Shown here: piece after piece, positions 20,846 through 31,981 of the stretch
Numbering within the stretch: the first letter of the stretch is position 1
Layout: each line of letters starts with the position of its first letter
Assembly: GCF_000485595.1 (NCBI RefSeq)
Contig: NW_014577185.1
Span: forward strand, 124,771-188,770
Reading direction: 5' to 3'
DNA: 64,000 bases
Source of the DNA: Priapulus caudatus
Lineage: Eukaryota; Priapulida; Priapulimorpha; Priapulimorphida; Priapulidae
Made by a program: the position numbers and the translations under genes
Notes under the pieces: model-generated
The model's input: only the letters and a program-made list of their open reading frames with translations
Told to the model about the DNA's origin: nothing
Databases searched by the model: none

Positions 20846-23800
20846 CATACGTGTGTGCGTGTGTGTGCGAATGTGCCTGTGCATGTGCGTATTATGCATA
20901 TGTGAGACACAAGGCATTTACTTGCATGTATTTGTCATGCTTATTGGTAGAAACATTATTATAACTAACTGTCTTATGCACACCTTCAAAATCCATAATA
21001 CACACAATATATTCATTAATGACACAAAATTGATTTCCTTCAATAACTTCTTGCAGCAGAAGGCACCAAACACACAAAAAACGTGATATATTAGAGCTTG
21101 TACAAATTATACAGCTCGGATAGTTTCTTCAGGATTAGGCAGACTTTACCTTTCTCATATTCTTCCATGAGTTCTTTCTCGAGCTGTTCAGTCAATTTCT
21201 CCTCATAGTCATCATATTCTTCATCACTGATGCAAAATCACAATCTTAATTTCAAGAGTTACATACACTAAATAAATATCCAAAATTAGTACATCTTCCA
21301 AAACTCTCTGATCTGGCAACTACCATCATCTGGCAATAACAATGAAGAATGTTAGGATAGTACCTGCTTTTAATAAATTGTTCACATGCCTATTTTTATG
21401 TGTTGCCTAAAAGGTTTACAATTATACTAATACAGCAAAATTTAACCTCATAATAATCTTGAGTTATACTTAAGTAAGATTTGGTTAGGTTAGGTAGAGT
21501 TCCTAGGCATGACCTTTAATAAACCATATTTTCTGTAATCTAACATGAGTCATCTACGGAGGGTGCTGGGCTGGAGAAGTAAACTCTAGTATCAAGCAGT
21601 ATTCCCTCATTGATCAATATTAAAACTACCATCGATGCTATAAATTATACTGTCCATCAAACAGCATTATGTGAACGCAAGTACCTTTCTGATTCTTCCA
21701 GTAATTTAAGTGTTTCGTCTTGAAAGCTCTTATAATGTTTGATGACCATTTGGCTTTGAGCTTCTTTTGCAACTTCCTTCATGTACCTGTCCAACTCTTC
21801 CTCTGAGTTTATAACTTTCATCTGAACAGACACACCATCTGCTTCTTCGTCCTCCTCCTCTACCCTCTCTGCCCCCACTGCATCCTGCTCACTGCTCTGC
21901 TCAACCTTATTCTCACCATCCTCTTGTCTCCCATCACTCTCCCTCACGAGGTTATCTCCACTTATCACAGCGTCTGATTTAGCTTCTGGAGAACAAAGAC
22001 AACTTCTTAGTGACATTAACATCTCACATCACCCAAAAATGTTTAAAAAAATACAAAATTAATTTGTACATAGTGTCAGCTCTTGCAATGCTAGTTACAC
22101 CTGATGCTGCCATTGTATTTACAAAATTAAGCAAAATGTTCCATATGTGTGGGTAGCACAAATGAAAGCTGTCAAACTGATAACTAGGCAACAAATAACA
22201 TAAGTTATTTGTTGCCTAGTTATCGGTTGATTATTGGATATCCAAATACAGTCTCACAACAGCACATCTAAGATTTTGCCTCTGTTACCTGCACTTTCAG
22301 TCTTTGTACCCTTCAAATGTGCCAAAACCTCTGCCTTCTTAGCTGCCAGTTCCTCTTTTACACGCTCAGCTTCTGCCAATGAAACAAACATCTCATATCC
22401 CAACAATAGGTTCACCAAATGAATCTGTATTTTCAGAGAACTATATAAAACCTTATTTATTTTCATGGTAATTGTGTTTCTTCTGCCGTATTATAATGAT
22501 CATTGATTATTGATTCATTGTAATTATTATAGGATACTCTCAAGGTTTTAGGCAAAATTTTACCGATTTTTAATTTTCGACTTTATTTGGTGGCTAACAC
22601 TATGTGCCACCTCTGTATATGCTCATTTCTCCATATAACGGTACATGTGAACTTTTAGAGCATTTTGATTGCCCGCGTACACGTGTAGTGAGCAGCAGCT
22701 GATGTCACTGATGACGTCAGAGACATGATACAACCAGAATTTTCATGATATTCACTAAGCCAGTATGATTCAGCATCAACCCTCCTACAGCTATCATCTG
22801 CCAGTGATAGTTGAAATTGCCGCGCGACCGAAAATAGCCCCGTTTCACTTGTTACACGCCTTGCATTTAGGCGCGTGTTTGTTGACACATAGCTTAGTAA
22901 TGGCATGCAGTACACATCGTATGCGCGTTTTGCATGAAAGTGTGATGGTAACCTCGTAATTTCTCACAATTTCTCAAAGTGCATGGAACATATTACCAAT
23001 TTAGTGGTGTCAGTTAGTCATGGATATGTCGCAGTAAGTACTAACAGTAGATATTTCCCACACGTTCACCCATTTTGCACACAGGCGGTCAATCATTGTA
23101 AAAAATAGAAAAACGCTGATTTCTCCGTTTCGATTTCTGACATAGTAGCCGATGTATAAATGGATATTTCTCTGTGATTACAACTTGGATTAATTAAATT
23201 TTACACTCGTTTTAATGGTAACATATTGCTGTAAAAAAGTGCGTCAGGGATTGTTATTAAGTGCCGTATTTTATTAGTTATGCCTCTTTATTCGCTAAAA
23301 TTTTCAATTCTAACACACAACTTGATTTTTAAGCAATTTTTCTCGGTAAATATAAAACTTAAAAAAAAAATCCTGACGCACTATTTTGGTCCATATTGTG
23401 CTTAACATGTGGCAAAAATATTTTGTATCCTCACTCTTTCTGGTAGTTGAGAAATATCCAAAATACCATTTTTACATAAAAATTCAAATTATTAGGTTTG
23501 AGCATAGAGATATATCTCCTCTATAAATAAAACAAGTGATTGATTCAATTTCGATTAATTCGCCAATAAACGTTTAATCTTCATTAGAGCAATACCCGTG
23601 CAAAAAGGTGGAGAGTATGCTTAATAGAATATTGGTCATTGACCATTGATCATTGATTAATGACTATATTGATGAATAAAATAATACGTCCTACACATAA
23701 TAAATTGACATTAGAGAAACATGTCACATACCTTCTTCTACTTTCAGATAGCGATCATACTGTTGCTGTGACAATGCAGGGCTACAGACAATCGGGTGGG

Positions 23801-25815
23801 ATTTCAGCTTTTGAGGTCGCTTTAGGTACGGGTGGTGGCATATGCGCATCGTATGCACCGTCACAATGTATGAGCAGGTCTGTGGTTCCTCAATGCGCGC
23901 TATGTAGTCTCCCTTGCCTTCCTCACACATAAACTGAGATATGGCAAAACATAATTATTAATGTAAATAGATAAATTATAAGGTGAAAAACCAATGATTA
24001 TTAGAGACTAATATAATGTCTAATTATTGGCTTATTACCAGCTAACATATTACTAAATTATTAGCCAGTAGGGAAAGTACATGTCTATTTATGTACAGAA
24101 GTATCAAACCAAATCAAATTAAGGTAGGGTGAGCATCCATTATCTTAAATAACATAAATTAATATTTACAATATTTACTTTTTACTACATCACAGGTAAC
24201 AAACATAAAAAATTTATTAGCAGAATACAATTGCATATAGCACATTATGTACTCTTTCTATACACACAATTTATTTACAATAAACCTAGATATATAAGGA
24301 TGACTAAATAGAAATACCAAAATTGGCCTTTATAGACAGGTATATGTTCTGTAGATGTGGTTTCACTGTATAACTGCCACTCAGGGAAAATGCCAAGTTT
24401 CCTTTATAAAAATGTGTCCGTTCTATAAAGGTGACCTTTCACACGTTTGACGGTACACCTCTTTGTGGTAATGTCATTATCTTGCATTGAAACAAAATCT
24501 CTGCAATAACAGTGCACATCACGTAGAACTCACTCTGACTTCAGTCTTTCTTTCCTTTTCTGTCAGATCACACTTGGTTCCATTAACATAATGCTGACTG
24601 TGATATCTAGACAGCTGATTCTCATTCTTAGCTGATTGCTGTAAGGTACAGACAAACATATGCAATCACTTAGTGGGACAGTTATATTTTATTATCATCT
24701 CTAACTGTTCGATACTCTTGACACATTATAACCTTATAAAGTCACGTTTGCCAAATAGGATCTATTTTACTAACCTTTTTCTCTCCATTCTCAATCCAGT
24801 CATACTCTGATTCATAGATTCCTAGTACAATTTCATCTCCTGATCTTTTTTTGCCTTGAAAAATAGAAAATTAGAAAATGACGATTATGTACATCAGTGT
24901 TTCCCCTGGCCAAAAAGGTCTGTGAGGTGGTAATTTTTTTTCGTGTGTTTGCGAATTTCAAGGTCCTAGCAAAGCGAGCACTGCAAGTGCTTGCCCAGCT
25001 AGGGGGGGTCTGAGGGCATGCCCACCAGAAAATGTTTGAAAAAATGGTGTAATTTGGTGCATTCTAAGCTATTTTGGTGCATTATAAGCACTGTTCTATG
25101 GAAGAACAGTGATTTTCGTCCGCAAGGCGGTCTTTTGGACAAATTTCTGTGTGGCGGCTGAGAATTTGAGCGAGGTAGCCCGCCTCATGCAAATGTAGGG
25201 GAAACACTGTACATCATTGATCATTCAGGTAGACTACGTCAATTACATTAATGTCCACTTGGAATATTTAGCATAAAAATGAATTCTTCAACACTTCTCA
25301 AATTAGCATATGATTTTGCCTTAGCTCGCAACATAAATTCCTATTATGTTAAAATGCTCACCTTCTAAATGATACTGGGTTATGTACTTCCCATAACAAA
25401 ATTCATATATCCACCAGCCTGCCTCCTAAAAAAGATTTTGTACATATTGCACGAGCAAGTACAATACTTATATTAAAACTGCACAGTCAACAAGGTATAA
25501 AGCCATGAGTTTTAATAAAAACTTTTGCCACAAATTATAAATACACATTACATCAGGACTGATTACATGCATTTGCACACAAATGCATGCACACGCAATG
25601 CTTGTATGTACATAAAATGTATTTCATAAAAAATGTAATACCTTTATTAAACAAGGTGCATCAGAAAGTGGTTTTAGAAGCTCTGAAATGCCTATCTCTG
25701 TGGCAACCTTCTCATCCTCCTTTTCTTTTTCGATACTAACTTGTGTATCAGGGAGGGCACATTGATACTGTTGCCCATGCTTTGAAGAAATCAACACAGT
25801 ACCATCTGCATTTTC
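15656..25815 (-). CDS. OS9: Protein OS-9-like ERAD lectin (15 exons seen, N-terminus missing)
   Basis: ER-luminal lectin that recognises terminal alpha-1,6-mannose on trimmed N-glycans of misfolded proteins and hands them to the SEL1L-HRD1 complex. The exons on the minus strand, in coding order, are 25815-25642, 25425-25362, 24854-24775, 24638-24534, 23933-23732, 22372-22289, 21985-21685, 21226-21150, 20581-20451, 20121-19963, 19591-19390, 17892-17800, 16636-16457, 16182-16070 and 15841-15656 (TGA). All phases agree and give 716 residues. One MRH domain (about 50-190) keeps the WW pair (62-63) and the four mannose contacts, at Q75, R141, E157 and Y163. A long Glu/Asp-rich region (about 230-530) follows, then a basic helical segment and a conserved end with ERHNVLEKNYNYVW. 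A single MRH domain separates it from ERLEC1. The signal peptide exon was not found. The donor at 19961-19962 (GTTCGT) is weak. Confidence 0.93.
16749..17378. mobile_element. 630-bp element with TTAAAGGGATAC inverted ends in an OS9 intron
   Basis: TTAAAGGGATAC at 16749-16760 is inverted as GTATCCCTTTAA at 17367-17378. The CCCTAG/CTAGGG next to the ends is also inverted. TTAA at both borders suggests a TTAA-targeting (piggyBac/Kolobok-type) non-autonomous element. There is no coding capacity. Confidence 0.78.
18683..19276 (-). repeat. Dispersed 590-bp repeat with GACCTTTGACC motifs and an (ACGG)n tract (copy 1)
   Basis: It is found inverted at 54459-55078, sharing the ends, the GGTCAAAAGGTTAT block, the CCGTACGTCGAGCGGTTAAG block, and the tract of GGACGCAC/GGACGGAC units, which varies between copies. 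TGACCTTTGACCT (18892-18904) and TTGACCTTTGACCTTT (19044-19059) are DR1-like nuclear receptor sites. It lies inside an OS9 intron. The AGCTCATCTGAC head resembles the elements at 51858 and 56188. Confidence 0.85.
20451..20581 (-). CDS. OS9: OS9 exon with an in-frame (GAT)8 Asp tract
   Basis: The exon encodes ELNTVLGDDLSAQKVSEVRQ, then TSTSQEQ, eight Asp residues (396-403) and AEQ. The Asp run is encoded by a pure GAT microsatellite, so its length may vary between individuals. It lies in the acidic, probably disordered region after the lectin domain. Confidence 0.9.
20723..20758. mobile_element. Ultra-short palindromic element (copy a, 36 bp)
   Basis: The ends are CAAGAGCTAA and TTAGCTCTTG, and the interior pairs only partly. 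AATATAT flanks it on both sides as an exact 7-bp direct repeat (20716-20722, 20759-20765). It lies in an OS9 intron. It is a family member, judged by the CARGRG end and the ATAA core of its right arm. Confidence 0.75.
20769..20848. repeat. (CA)n microsatellite in an OS9 intron
   Basis: About 80 bases of CA with occasional CG steps, starting ten bases after a short palindromic element. It is followed by GT-rich sequence (20850-20890) that could fold back on it. Confidence 0.9.
22173..22230. repeat. Near-perfect 58-bp palindrome in an OS9 intron
   Basis: The inner arms GATAACTAGGCAACAAATAA and TTATTTGTTGCCTAGTTATC are exact complements around a short centre. The pairing extends outward through TCAA/TTGA with small mismatches. 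No target duplication was seen and the ends differ from the CARGRG family, so it is listed separately. Confidence 0.85.
23732..25815 (-). CDS. OS9: OS9 exons 1-5 (as seen) encoding the MRH lectin domain
   Basis: These five exons encode the pre-domain GISELLKPLSDAPCLIK, then GWWIYEFCYGKYITQYH, GDEIVLGIYESEYDW, RYHSQHYVNGTKCDL, and FMCEEGKGDYIARIEEPQ followed by TCSYIVTVHT. The order and cysteine spacing are those of the mannose-6-phosphate receptor homology fold. The Gln, Arg, Glu and Tyr that contact mannose are all present, so glycan binding should be intact. The preceding exon should join in phase 0 before ENADGTVLISSK. Confidence 0.93.
24896..25208. mobile_element. hAT-like MITE (313 bp) in an OS9 intron
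   Basis: The inverted ends are AGTGTTTCCCCT and AGGGGAAACACT. The longest direct flanking repeat is GTACATC (24889-24895, 25209-25215). The CAGTGTTTCCC-type end is common in hAT elements. Their usual duplication is 8 bp, so the family call is tentative. An internal hairpin CACTGTTC/GAACAGTG lies near 25090. Confidence 0.8.
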
Positions 25816-28189
25816 CTGGAAACACAAAAACACCTGTTTAAGAACAAAGGCTATCCATAAGAAGATCAATTAAGTCTGATAAATATATATATCATTATAA
25901 AATATAATCTGTAACTAAATACATAACACACAAAATTCAATATTCATGCACAAAACATTTCCAAGTAATAAATACAAATTAAATGAGAATTAATCTATTC
26001 AACGCTATCAGGAGTGTATCAATATTGATACACTCCTGACGCTATGCATGCACGTGTATACCTTGTGCAATACATGCATTTATATTATGACACACAATGA
26101 ATTTCATTAGTGTGTGATACAACACCTATAGATTGACTCCCTATATGAGATATACATAATGGCAAATACAAAACGTTCACAATCTAGGTAGGAACCAGTT
26201 TGGATACTGACTACTGCTACTACCAGGTAATATGCATATATTAGATCTATTATTTATATGATTAAGTTACAACTTACAGCTTTACAGTTATAACTTAATG
26301 GCTTTTGTTTGCATTAAAATAAAAATCATGGAGTAGGCAGGCTTTCTACGCTGTTCTCTTGGCATCAACAACTAATGTACATGCATTTGAGGAAGTTCAC
26401 ATTTATCAGCAGTGTTTGCCACTGAGCAGAAAAAGCTGTAGGCCTGCAGGGCCTATAGCTTCTAAAAGCTGCAGGCCCGCCAGCAAAGCTGTAGGCCCGC
26501 CAATTTTGGAGCAAATTACAGTAATAAAACAGCATATCATGTTCTTCCTTATGTTTATTAGTCATTATCAATGTCCATAATCATAATCCCTCTGTTTTTC
26601 CTTCCTCTCGTCGGATGACTGTTTATGCTTCGTTGCTGGGGGCTCACAATTAAGGAAACGCCACATCGTTGTTATATGTAGCTCCTTGGTAACTACGACT
26701 TTCCACTTTGACAGCAGAGAGACAGACTGGTAGTCTGGTACACATCGGGGACTTCTATGGGGGTCTGGGGGCCAGAACATTTTTTTAAATTATAAGCTCT
26801 GAGATGCAATCTAGAGCCATTTCATGGTACTCCAATAGCTTACAACTAGCAACACTTTTTGGTGGAAAAAGAAAAAATTATGTAAAATTTACCTACTGTA
26901 AAATTTTGATGGGCACTGGAGAATTCCGTCAGTGTTGAGTGTGTCCAAAGTAAATGTATTTTGTAGACATACAAGCTCTTACGTAAGGAAGCTTTTATTT
27001 AGCTACACCCTGTATAAATGTATATAGTTTTTCCAAACGTTAAAAACAATATGACACGGTTAAACCTGAGTGGTGCGACGAGGCTGTACTGCTGTTTGCA
27101 TGACTAGTAAGTAATACGACGTGCTTTGCAGCTACAGTGACTTAATTATGACATGTGTGTTAAAACATGAGACAATTATTATTATTTACTGTATAATTCA
27201 ACATGATATATTATCTAAATCTTCTTAATATTATTTTAAAACAGTATACTGATCGTTTGTAATAACTACCAGTGATACTTTATTGTTTACATCCAAACGT
27301 GAAATGCGCGGGGATGTGAGAATTACTCCACAACCTAGCGCACGTGAACAGTGAGCGTGCTGCACGACCCGTGCACGTAAATAAACCCTGGCCAACACAA
27401 TGTAGGGTTCACTACCACTGGCCAAAAGTAAGCTCCACCCACTTATCGATTTTTGGTATGCCAACGCTGCTACTGGATGCAGGAACCTGTGCTAACCTGT
27501 GCGTCCGAACATCCCACGCACGTTTCTTGAATGCCAACTAAAGTTGATTGCAGTGGGCGAACACATTGTATACATGTATGTCACGGTTTATCACGGATTA
27601 GTTTTCAAATAAATACCCCAGGAAGTTAATATGCATGAACAGATTTCTACAGGTAACAGTTTCTCAGTGTTTCGAATTTTCGGTGATCAAATAGCTGTAG
27701 GATCAGCGGGCCTGTTGTATCAAGAAGCTGTAGGCCCGGCATCGAAACTGTCGGCGGCGGGCCGACGGGCCGACGGGCCGACGTGAATTTCGAACACTGT
27801 TTATCAGTTAGCTTCAAAAACAAGGTCCAACTCCCACAATGAGAAATTCACTGAACTTGAAGTATTTATTGAATTTATTTGAACATATGATATAGTATTA
27901 GTAGTATTACTAATACTATAAGTATAATAATGTTCGTTCTTGTACAGTTAAACTTACCATTATTGTCAGTAATCACTGACTTGGGGACTGAATCTAACTG
28001 CGACTAAGCCCTAGCTTTAGACTAACAAGTAGTAAAGTACACCCTGGTCTTAGACTGCTTACTAGCCTAGGCAGCAGGCTACTGCCACTGGCGCAGATGG
28101 GGTCGTTGTCGTATCAGGTACTACAGATATGTACCCGAGGTAGTTTTAGGTTGTTTAGTATTATGTTTATATTTTTAAATGAGATATGT
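25816..28189. other. Region 5' of the first visible OS9 exon; repeats, no exon recognised
   Basis: The OS9 signal-peptide exon should lie to the right of 25815 on the minus strand, but no segment encoding it was identified. Two degenerate relatives rich in GCTGTAGGCCCGCC lie at 26430-26510 and 27690-27800. The second ends in a GGGCCGACGGGCCGAC tandem. Reading frames at 26568-26780 and 27231-27464 show no protein signature. Confidence 0.45.
26009..26038. mobile_element. Ultra-short perfect palindrome (copy c, 30 bp)
   Basis: CAGGAGTGTATCAAT is followed immediately by its exact reverse complement with no spacer. ACGCTAT is repeated on both sides (26002-26008, 26039-26045). Confidence 0.85.
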
Positions 28190-28244
28190 TTAGGGTTAGG
28201 GTTAGGGTTAGGGTTAGGGTTAGGGTTAGTGTTAGGGTTAGGGT
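28190..28244 (+). repeat. Interstitial telomeric repeat (TTAGGG)n
   Basis: About nine TTAGGG units, one of them TTAGTG, lie 75 bases before the foldback element. TTAGGG is the ancestral animal telomere unit. It is embedded in ordinary sequence, so this is not a chromosome end. Confidence 0.95.
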
Positions 28245-28320
28245 ACACTTCTGTAGTACAAGTCTGGTACACTTTGTGTATACATATATGTACCTAAGGT
28301 ACATATCTGTAGTACTAGTA

Positions 28321-29883
28321 GTAGTAGGCGGTGCAAATCCACTTTAGGCACCTTAGGTATCACGAAGTGATGCACAGATTTCTGTGTATCATCAACTGAT
28401 GCACAGATTTCTGTGTATCATCAACTGATGCACAGACTTTCCGTATATCAAGGAATGATGCAAAAACCCTAACCCTAGACCGAATAATTCTGTCCCATAT
28501 AACCTGTTTTATATTTTGGTGAGGGTTATATTGGGACAGAACGGGGTTCATTGAAATTTCGTGAGATCGCATGCAAAATGCATGCGCTGCTAATGCGGCC
28601 CGTACGCCGCTATTGGCGCGAAAAAAACCCTGCCGTTCCCTTCTACATGGCTTTACCTTGCTACTGATATGTGTATACATTCACTGGAATCGTTATTTAC
28701 TTCTTAAAAGATTGTTTTTCAGAAACCCCGCTTCATTAACTTTAGTAAATTACGTTGGCCATTTACAAACAATCAGACCAATCACGGTAGCAAGTAAAAG
28801 CACGTAGAAGGGAACGGCCCGGCGGGCTCATATGTCTTTTTTTCGCGGCGCGCATTTAGCAGCGCAATGCATTTGCTAAGATACAATAATGTAACCCAAA
28901 GAAACGCCAAGAGGATAGCGTTACAAAGCCTCCCTATGCCTTTTGTGGGAGGCGACATGCCCGCAAGCTGAATCACTCGGGCGCCGCGTTTGCTGCGGTG
29001 GCGTTTCAGAGACAGAAACTTCCAAACTGCGCGTTGTATCTAAGACACGAATGCTTTCTGCCGCCGATTCGGAGACGTTACTATGTATCGCAATACTCTG
29101 TATTATAACTAATATTAACCTGTTAACAAAAATTCGAAGTGACAGAGCGCGGCGAATATCCTGAGCGCCATTCTGTTGACCCTGTGACGTATGTCAATTT
29201 CCCAAATGCGCATAGGGTGATTGCGCAAGCCCAAGCGCTGCGCCTCCGAGTTGGTCGGTGAAGCCGCTTTCAAACCGAAGCTACGTCACAGCTGCACAAG
29301 AAATGGCGGCTCAGGAAATTCCGCGCTCGTCACTTTCGAATTTTGGTAACAGGTATATTAGGTTTAATACAGAGTATTTGCGCGCATACATAGTAAGTTC
29401 CCGAATCGGGAGCAAAGTATCGTCGTGTAGAATAAACCCAGTTTGACAGTTCTAGTCTCTGCAAAACGCACCAGCAAACCGGCCGCGAGCTGATTCACTT
29501 CGGGCATTCCTTGCCGCAGAAAACTGACTAGCCGAGACTTTGTAACCGCTATTCTCTGGGTTTGCGCGGTACATTCATTGTATCTAGGCTATTTTTGCAT
29601 GCGATCTCACGGAATTCAATGAACCCGTTCTGTCCCTATATATAACCCTAACCAAAATTATAAAAAAGGTTATATGGACATAATTATTCGGTCTACCCTA
29701 ACCCTAAGTCATAAAGTATAACCTTACTTAGTCTAGGTATCACGAAGTGTGTTAGGGTTAGGGGTTTTGCATCATTCCTTGATATACGGAAAGTCTGTGC
29801 ATCAGTTGATGATACACAGAAATCTGTGCATCACTTCGTGATAACTAAGGTGCCTAAAGTGGATTTGCGCCGTAGTGGGCTAC
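28321..29883. mobile_element. 1.56-kb foldback element, copy 1
   Basis: The outer 250-300 bases at each side are inverted copies: GCAAATCCACTTTAGGCACC at the left and GGTGCCTAAAGTGGATTTGC at the right. TGATGCACAGATTTCTGTG is present in both. The interior also folds (29065-29190 against 29267-29400), and a nested inverted pair lies near 28600-28860. Subterminal CCCTAACCCTA and TTAGGGTTAG blocks resemble telomere units. Open frames inside have no recognisable transposase, so it is non-autonomous. Confidence 0.82.
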
Positions 29884-30635
29884 AGACATGATATCACGGC
29901 TAGACAACGACCCCTTGACTTTGGCGAAAGTAAAGCCTACGAGTCGAGTACGAGTACGACCCTACCGCACGTAATCACATTACCTGAGATAGCAGGACGG
30001 GACTGTTTAGTATATCTAAGGAGTACTGAACTGATCGAAGCTCCTCAAAATCTAACAACGCCCGTACATCGCTAAAGCACATAAATATATACAAAAGTAA
30101 GCAAATACATATTTTCATGACAGCCATGCCTAAACAAGAGCCGTGGCATTGTGGGTAGTGCTAACAACTGAAGCCAATCACACGAACTTGTGGCGAAAAA
30201 TTAATATTGATGCTACTATTGATGCTACTATATGCATGATTGATGTATGTGTAACGTGCCTGCGTGCTTTTAAATATTATGCAAAATATAAAGGATCCTG
30301 GAGGTGTTGAGGGAGGGCAGATAGTGAGGCAGGGGAGGCGAGGTGGGAGGAGAGGGGAGGGAGGCGCGGAGAAGACAATCCCTGTACCAACCTCATATAA
30401 TAATATTATTATATATATTATATAATAATGTATAATATATAATAGTATTTAATATTATAAATATATAAATAATATTATATATTATATATATATATGCGTG
30501 CGTACGTACGTACGTACGATATGTATGTAAGATGGTATGATATGTAATGTATGTATGTATGTATGTATGTACCTTATGTAATGTACTGTATGTATTGTAT
30601 GTATTACCGTATGTATGTATGTACTGAGTATGTTG
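29884..30635. other. Unassigned spacer with G-rich, AT-rich and (GTAT)n tracts
   Basis: No gene is seen. Bases 30300-30370 are purine-rich with repeated GGGAGG runs. Bases 30397-30495 are almost pure A/T. (TACG)n and (GTAT)n microsatellite runs up to the assembly gap. Confidence 0.6.
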
Positions 30636-30660
30636 NNNNNNNNNNNNNNNNNNNNNNNNN
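30636..30660. other. Assembly gap (25 N)
   Basis: Twenty-five Ns, the same length as the other gap, so probably a fixed-size placeholder. It is bordered by (GTAT)n on the left and a second foldback copy on the right. Confidence 0.99.
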
Positions 30661-31966
30661 AGCGCAGTCCTATACAATAGCCCCTGGTTCTCGCTTGTAT
30701 CTGTGGCCCGCTGCAGCGACGGCCTTGATAGACTCGCTGTCAGATTCGGTCCGGATGTTTCGTAAAATGCAACAACGTAATTTACCTATAAGTTAAATGA
30801 AGCGCCGGTTTCTGAAAAAAACAATCTTTTAGATCAAGTACAATAACGGATTTCCAGTGAATGTATACACATATCATAGCCCAAGCGTAAAAGCAGTAGA
30901 AGCGGAATGGCGGGCTCATACTGTCTTTTTTTCGCCGGCGCGCATTAGCAGCGCATGCATTTGCTAAGATACAATCAATGTAACCAAACCAAACGCCAAG
31001 CAGGATAGCGTTACAAAAGCCTCCTATGCCTTTTGTGCGGAGGACATGCCCGAAGTGAATCACTCGGGCGCCGGTTTGCTGCGGTGCGTTTCAGAGCACC
31101 AGAAACTTCCAAACTGCGCGGTTGTATATCTAAACAGCGAACTGGCTTTCTCCGCGATTCGGAGACAGTTACTATGTATGCGCAATACTCTGGTATTATA
31201 ACTAATATTAACCTGTTACAAAAATTCGAAGCTGACGAGCGCGGCGAATATCCTGAGCGGCGCATTTCTGTTGACAGCTGGTGACGTATGCAATTTCCGC
31301 AAATGCGCATAGGGGATTGGCAGCCAAGCCTGCGCCTCCGATTGGTCGGTGAACCGCTTTCAAACCGAAGTAACCGTCACAGGTCACAGAAATTGGCGGC
31401 TCAGGAATTCGCCGCTCGTCCTTCGAATTTTCGGTACAGGTTATATTGGTTTAATACAGAGTATTTTGGCCCGCGATACATAGTAAGTTCCGAATCGGGA
31501 GAAAGTTCGTTTGTAGAATAAACCCAGTTTGACAGTTCAGTAGTCTCTGCAAACGCACGCAGCCCAAACCGAGCCGCGAGTGATTCACTTCGGGCATTCC
31601 TCCGCCAGAAAACTGATACGCCCGCAGACTTTGTAACCGCTATTCCTCTGGGTTTGGGTATCATTATTGTATCTAGGCTATTTTGCATGCGATCTCACGG
31701 AATTCAATGAACCCGTTCTGTCCCTATATAAACCCTAACCAAAATATAAAAAAAGGTTATAGGACATAATTATCGGTCTACCCTAACCCTAAGTCATAAA
31801 GTTAAACCTTACTTAGTCTAGGTATCCGACGAAGTGTGTTAGGGTTAGGGTTTTGCATCATTTTTGATATACGGAAAGTCTGTGCATCATGATGATACAC
31901 AGAAATCTGTGCATCACTTCGTGATAACTAAGGTGCCTAAAGTGGATTTGCGCCGTAGTGGGCTAC
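30661..31966. mobile_element. Foldback element, copy 2 (left part lost at the gap)
   Basis: From about 30880 to 31966 it follows 28810-29883 almost base for base but with frequent one-base insertions and deletions. The part at 30770-30890 matches 28640-28760 in inverse orientation. The right terminus GGATTTGCGCCGTAGTGGGC is identical. The indel pattern looks like uncorrected long-read error rather than old divergence. Confidence 0.8.
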
Positions 31967-31981
31967 CTTGATACGCACTAT

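Noticed and set aside
28190-28244. Chromosome end
   Set aside because: Telomeric units are flanked by kilobases of ordinary and repeat DNA on both sides.
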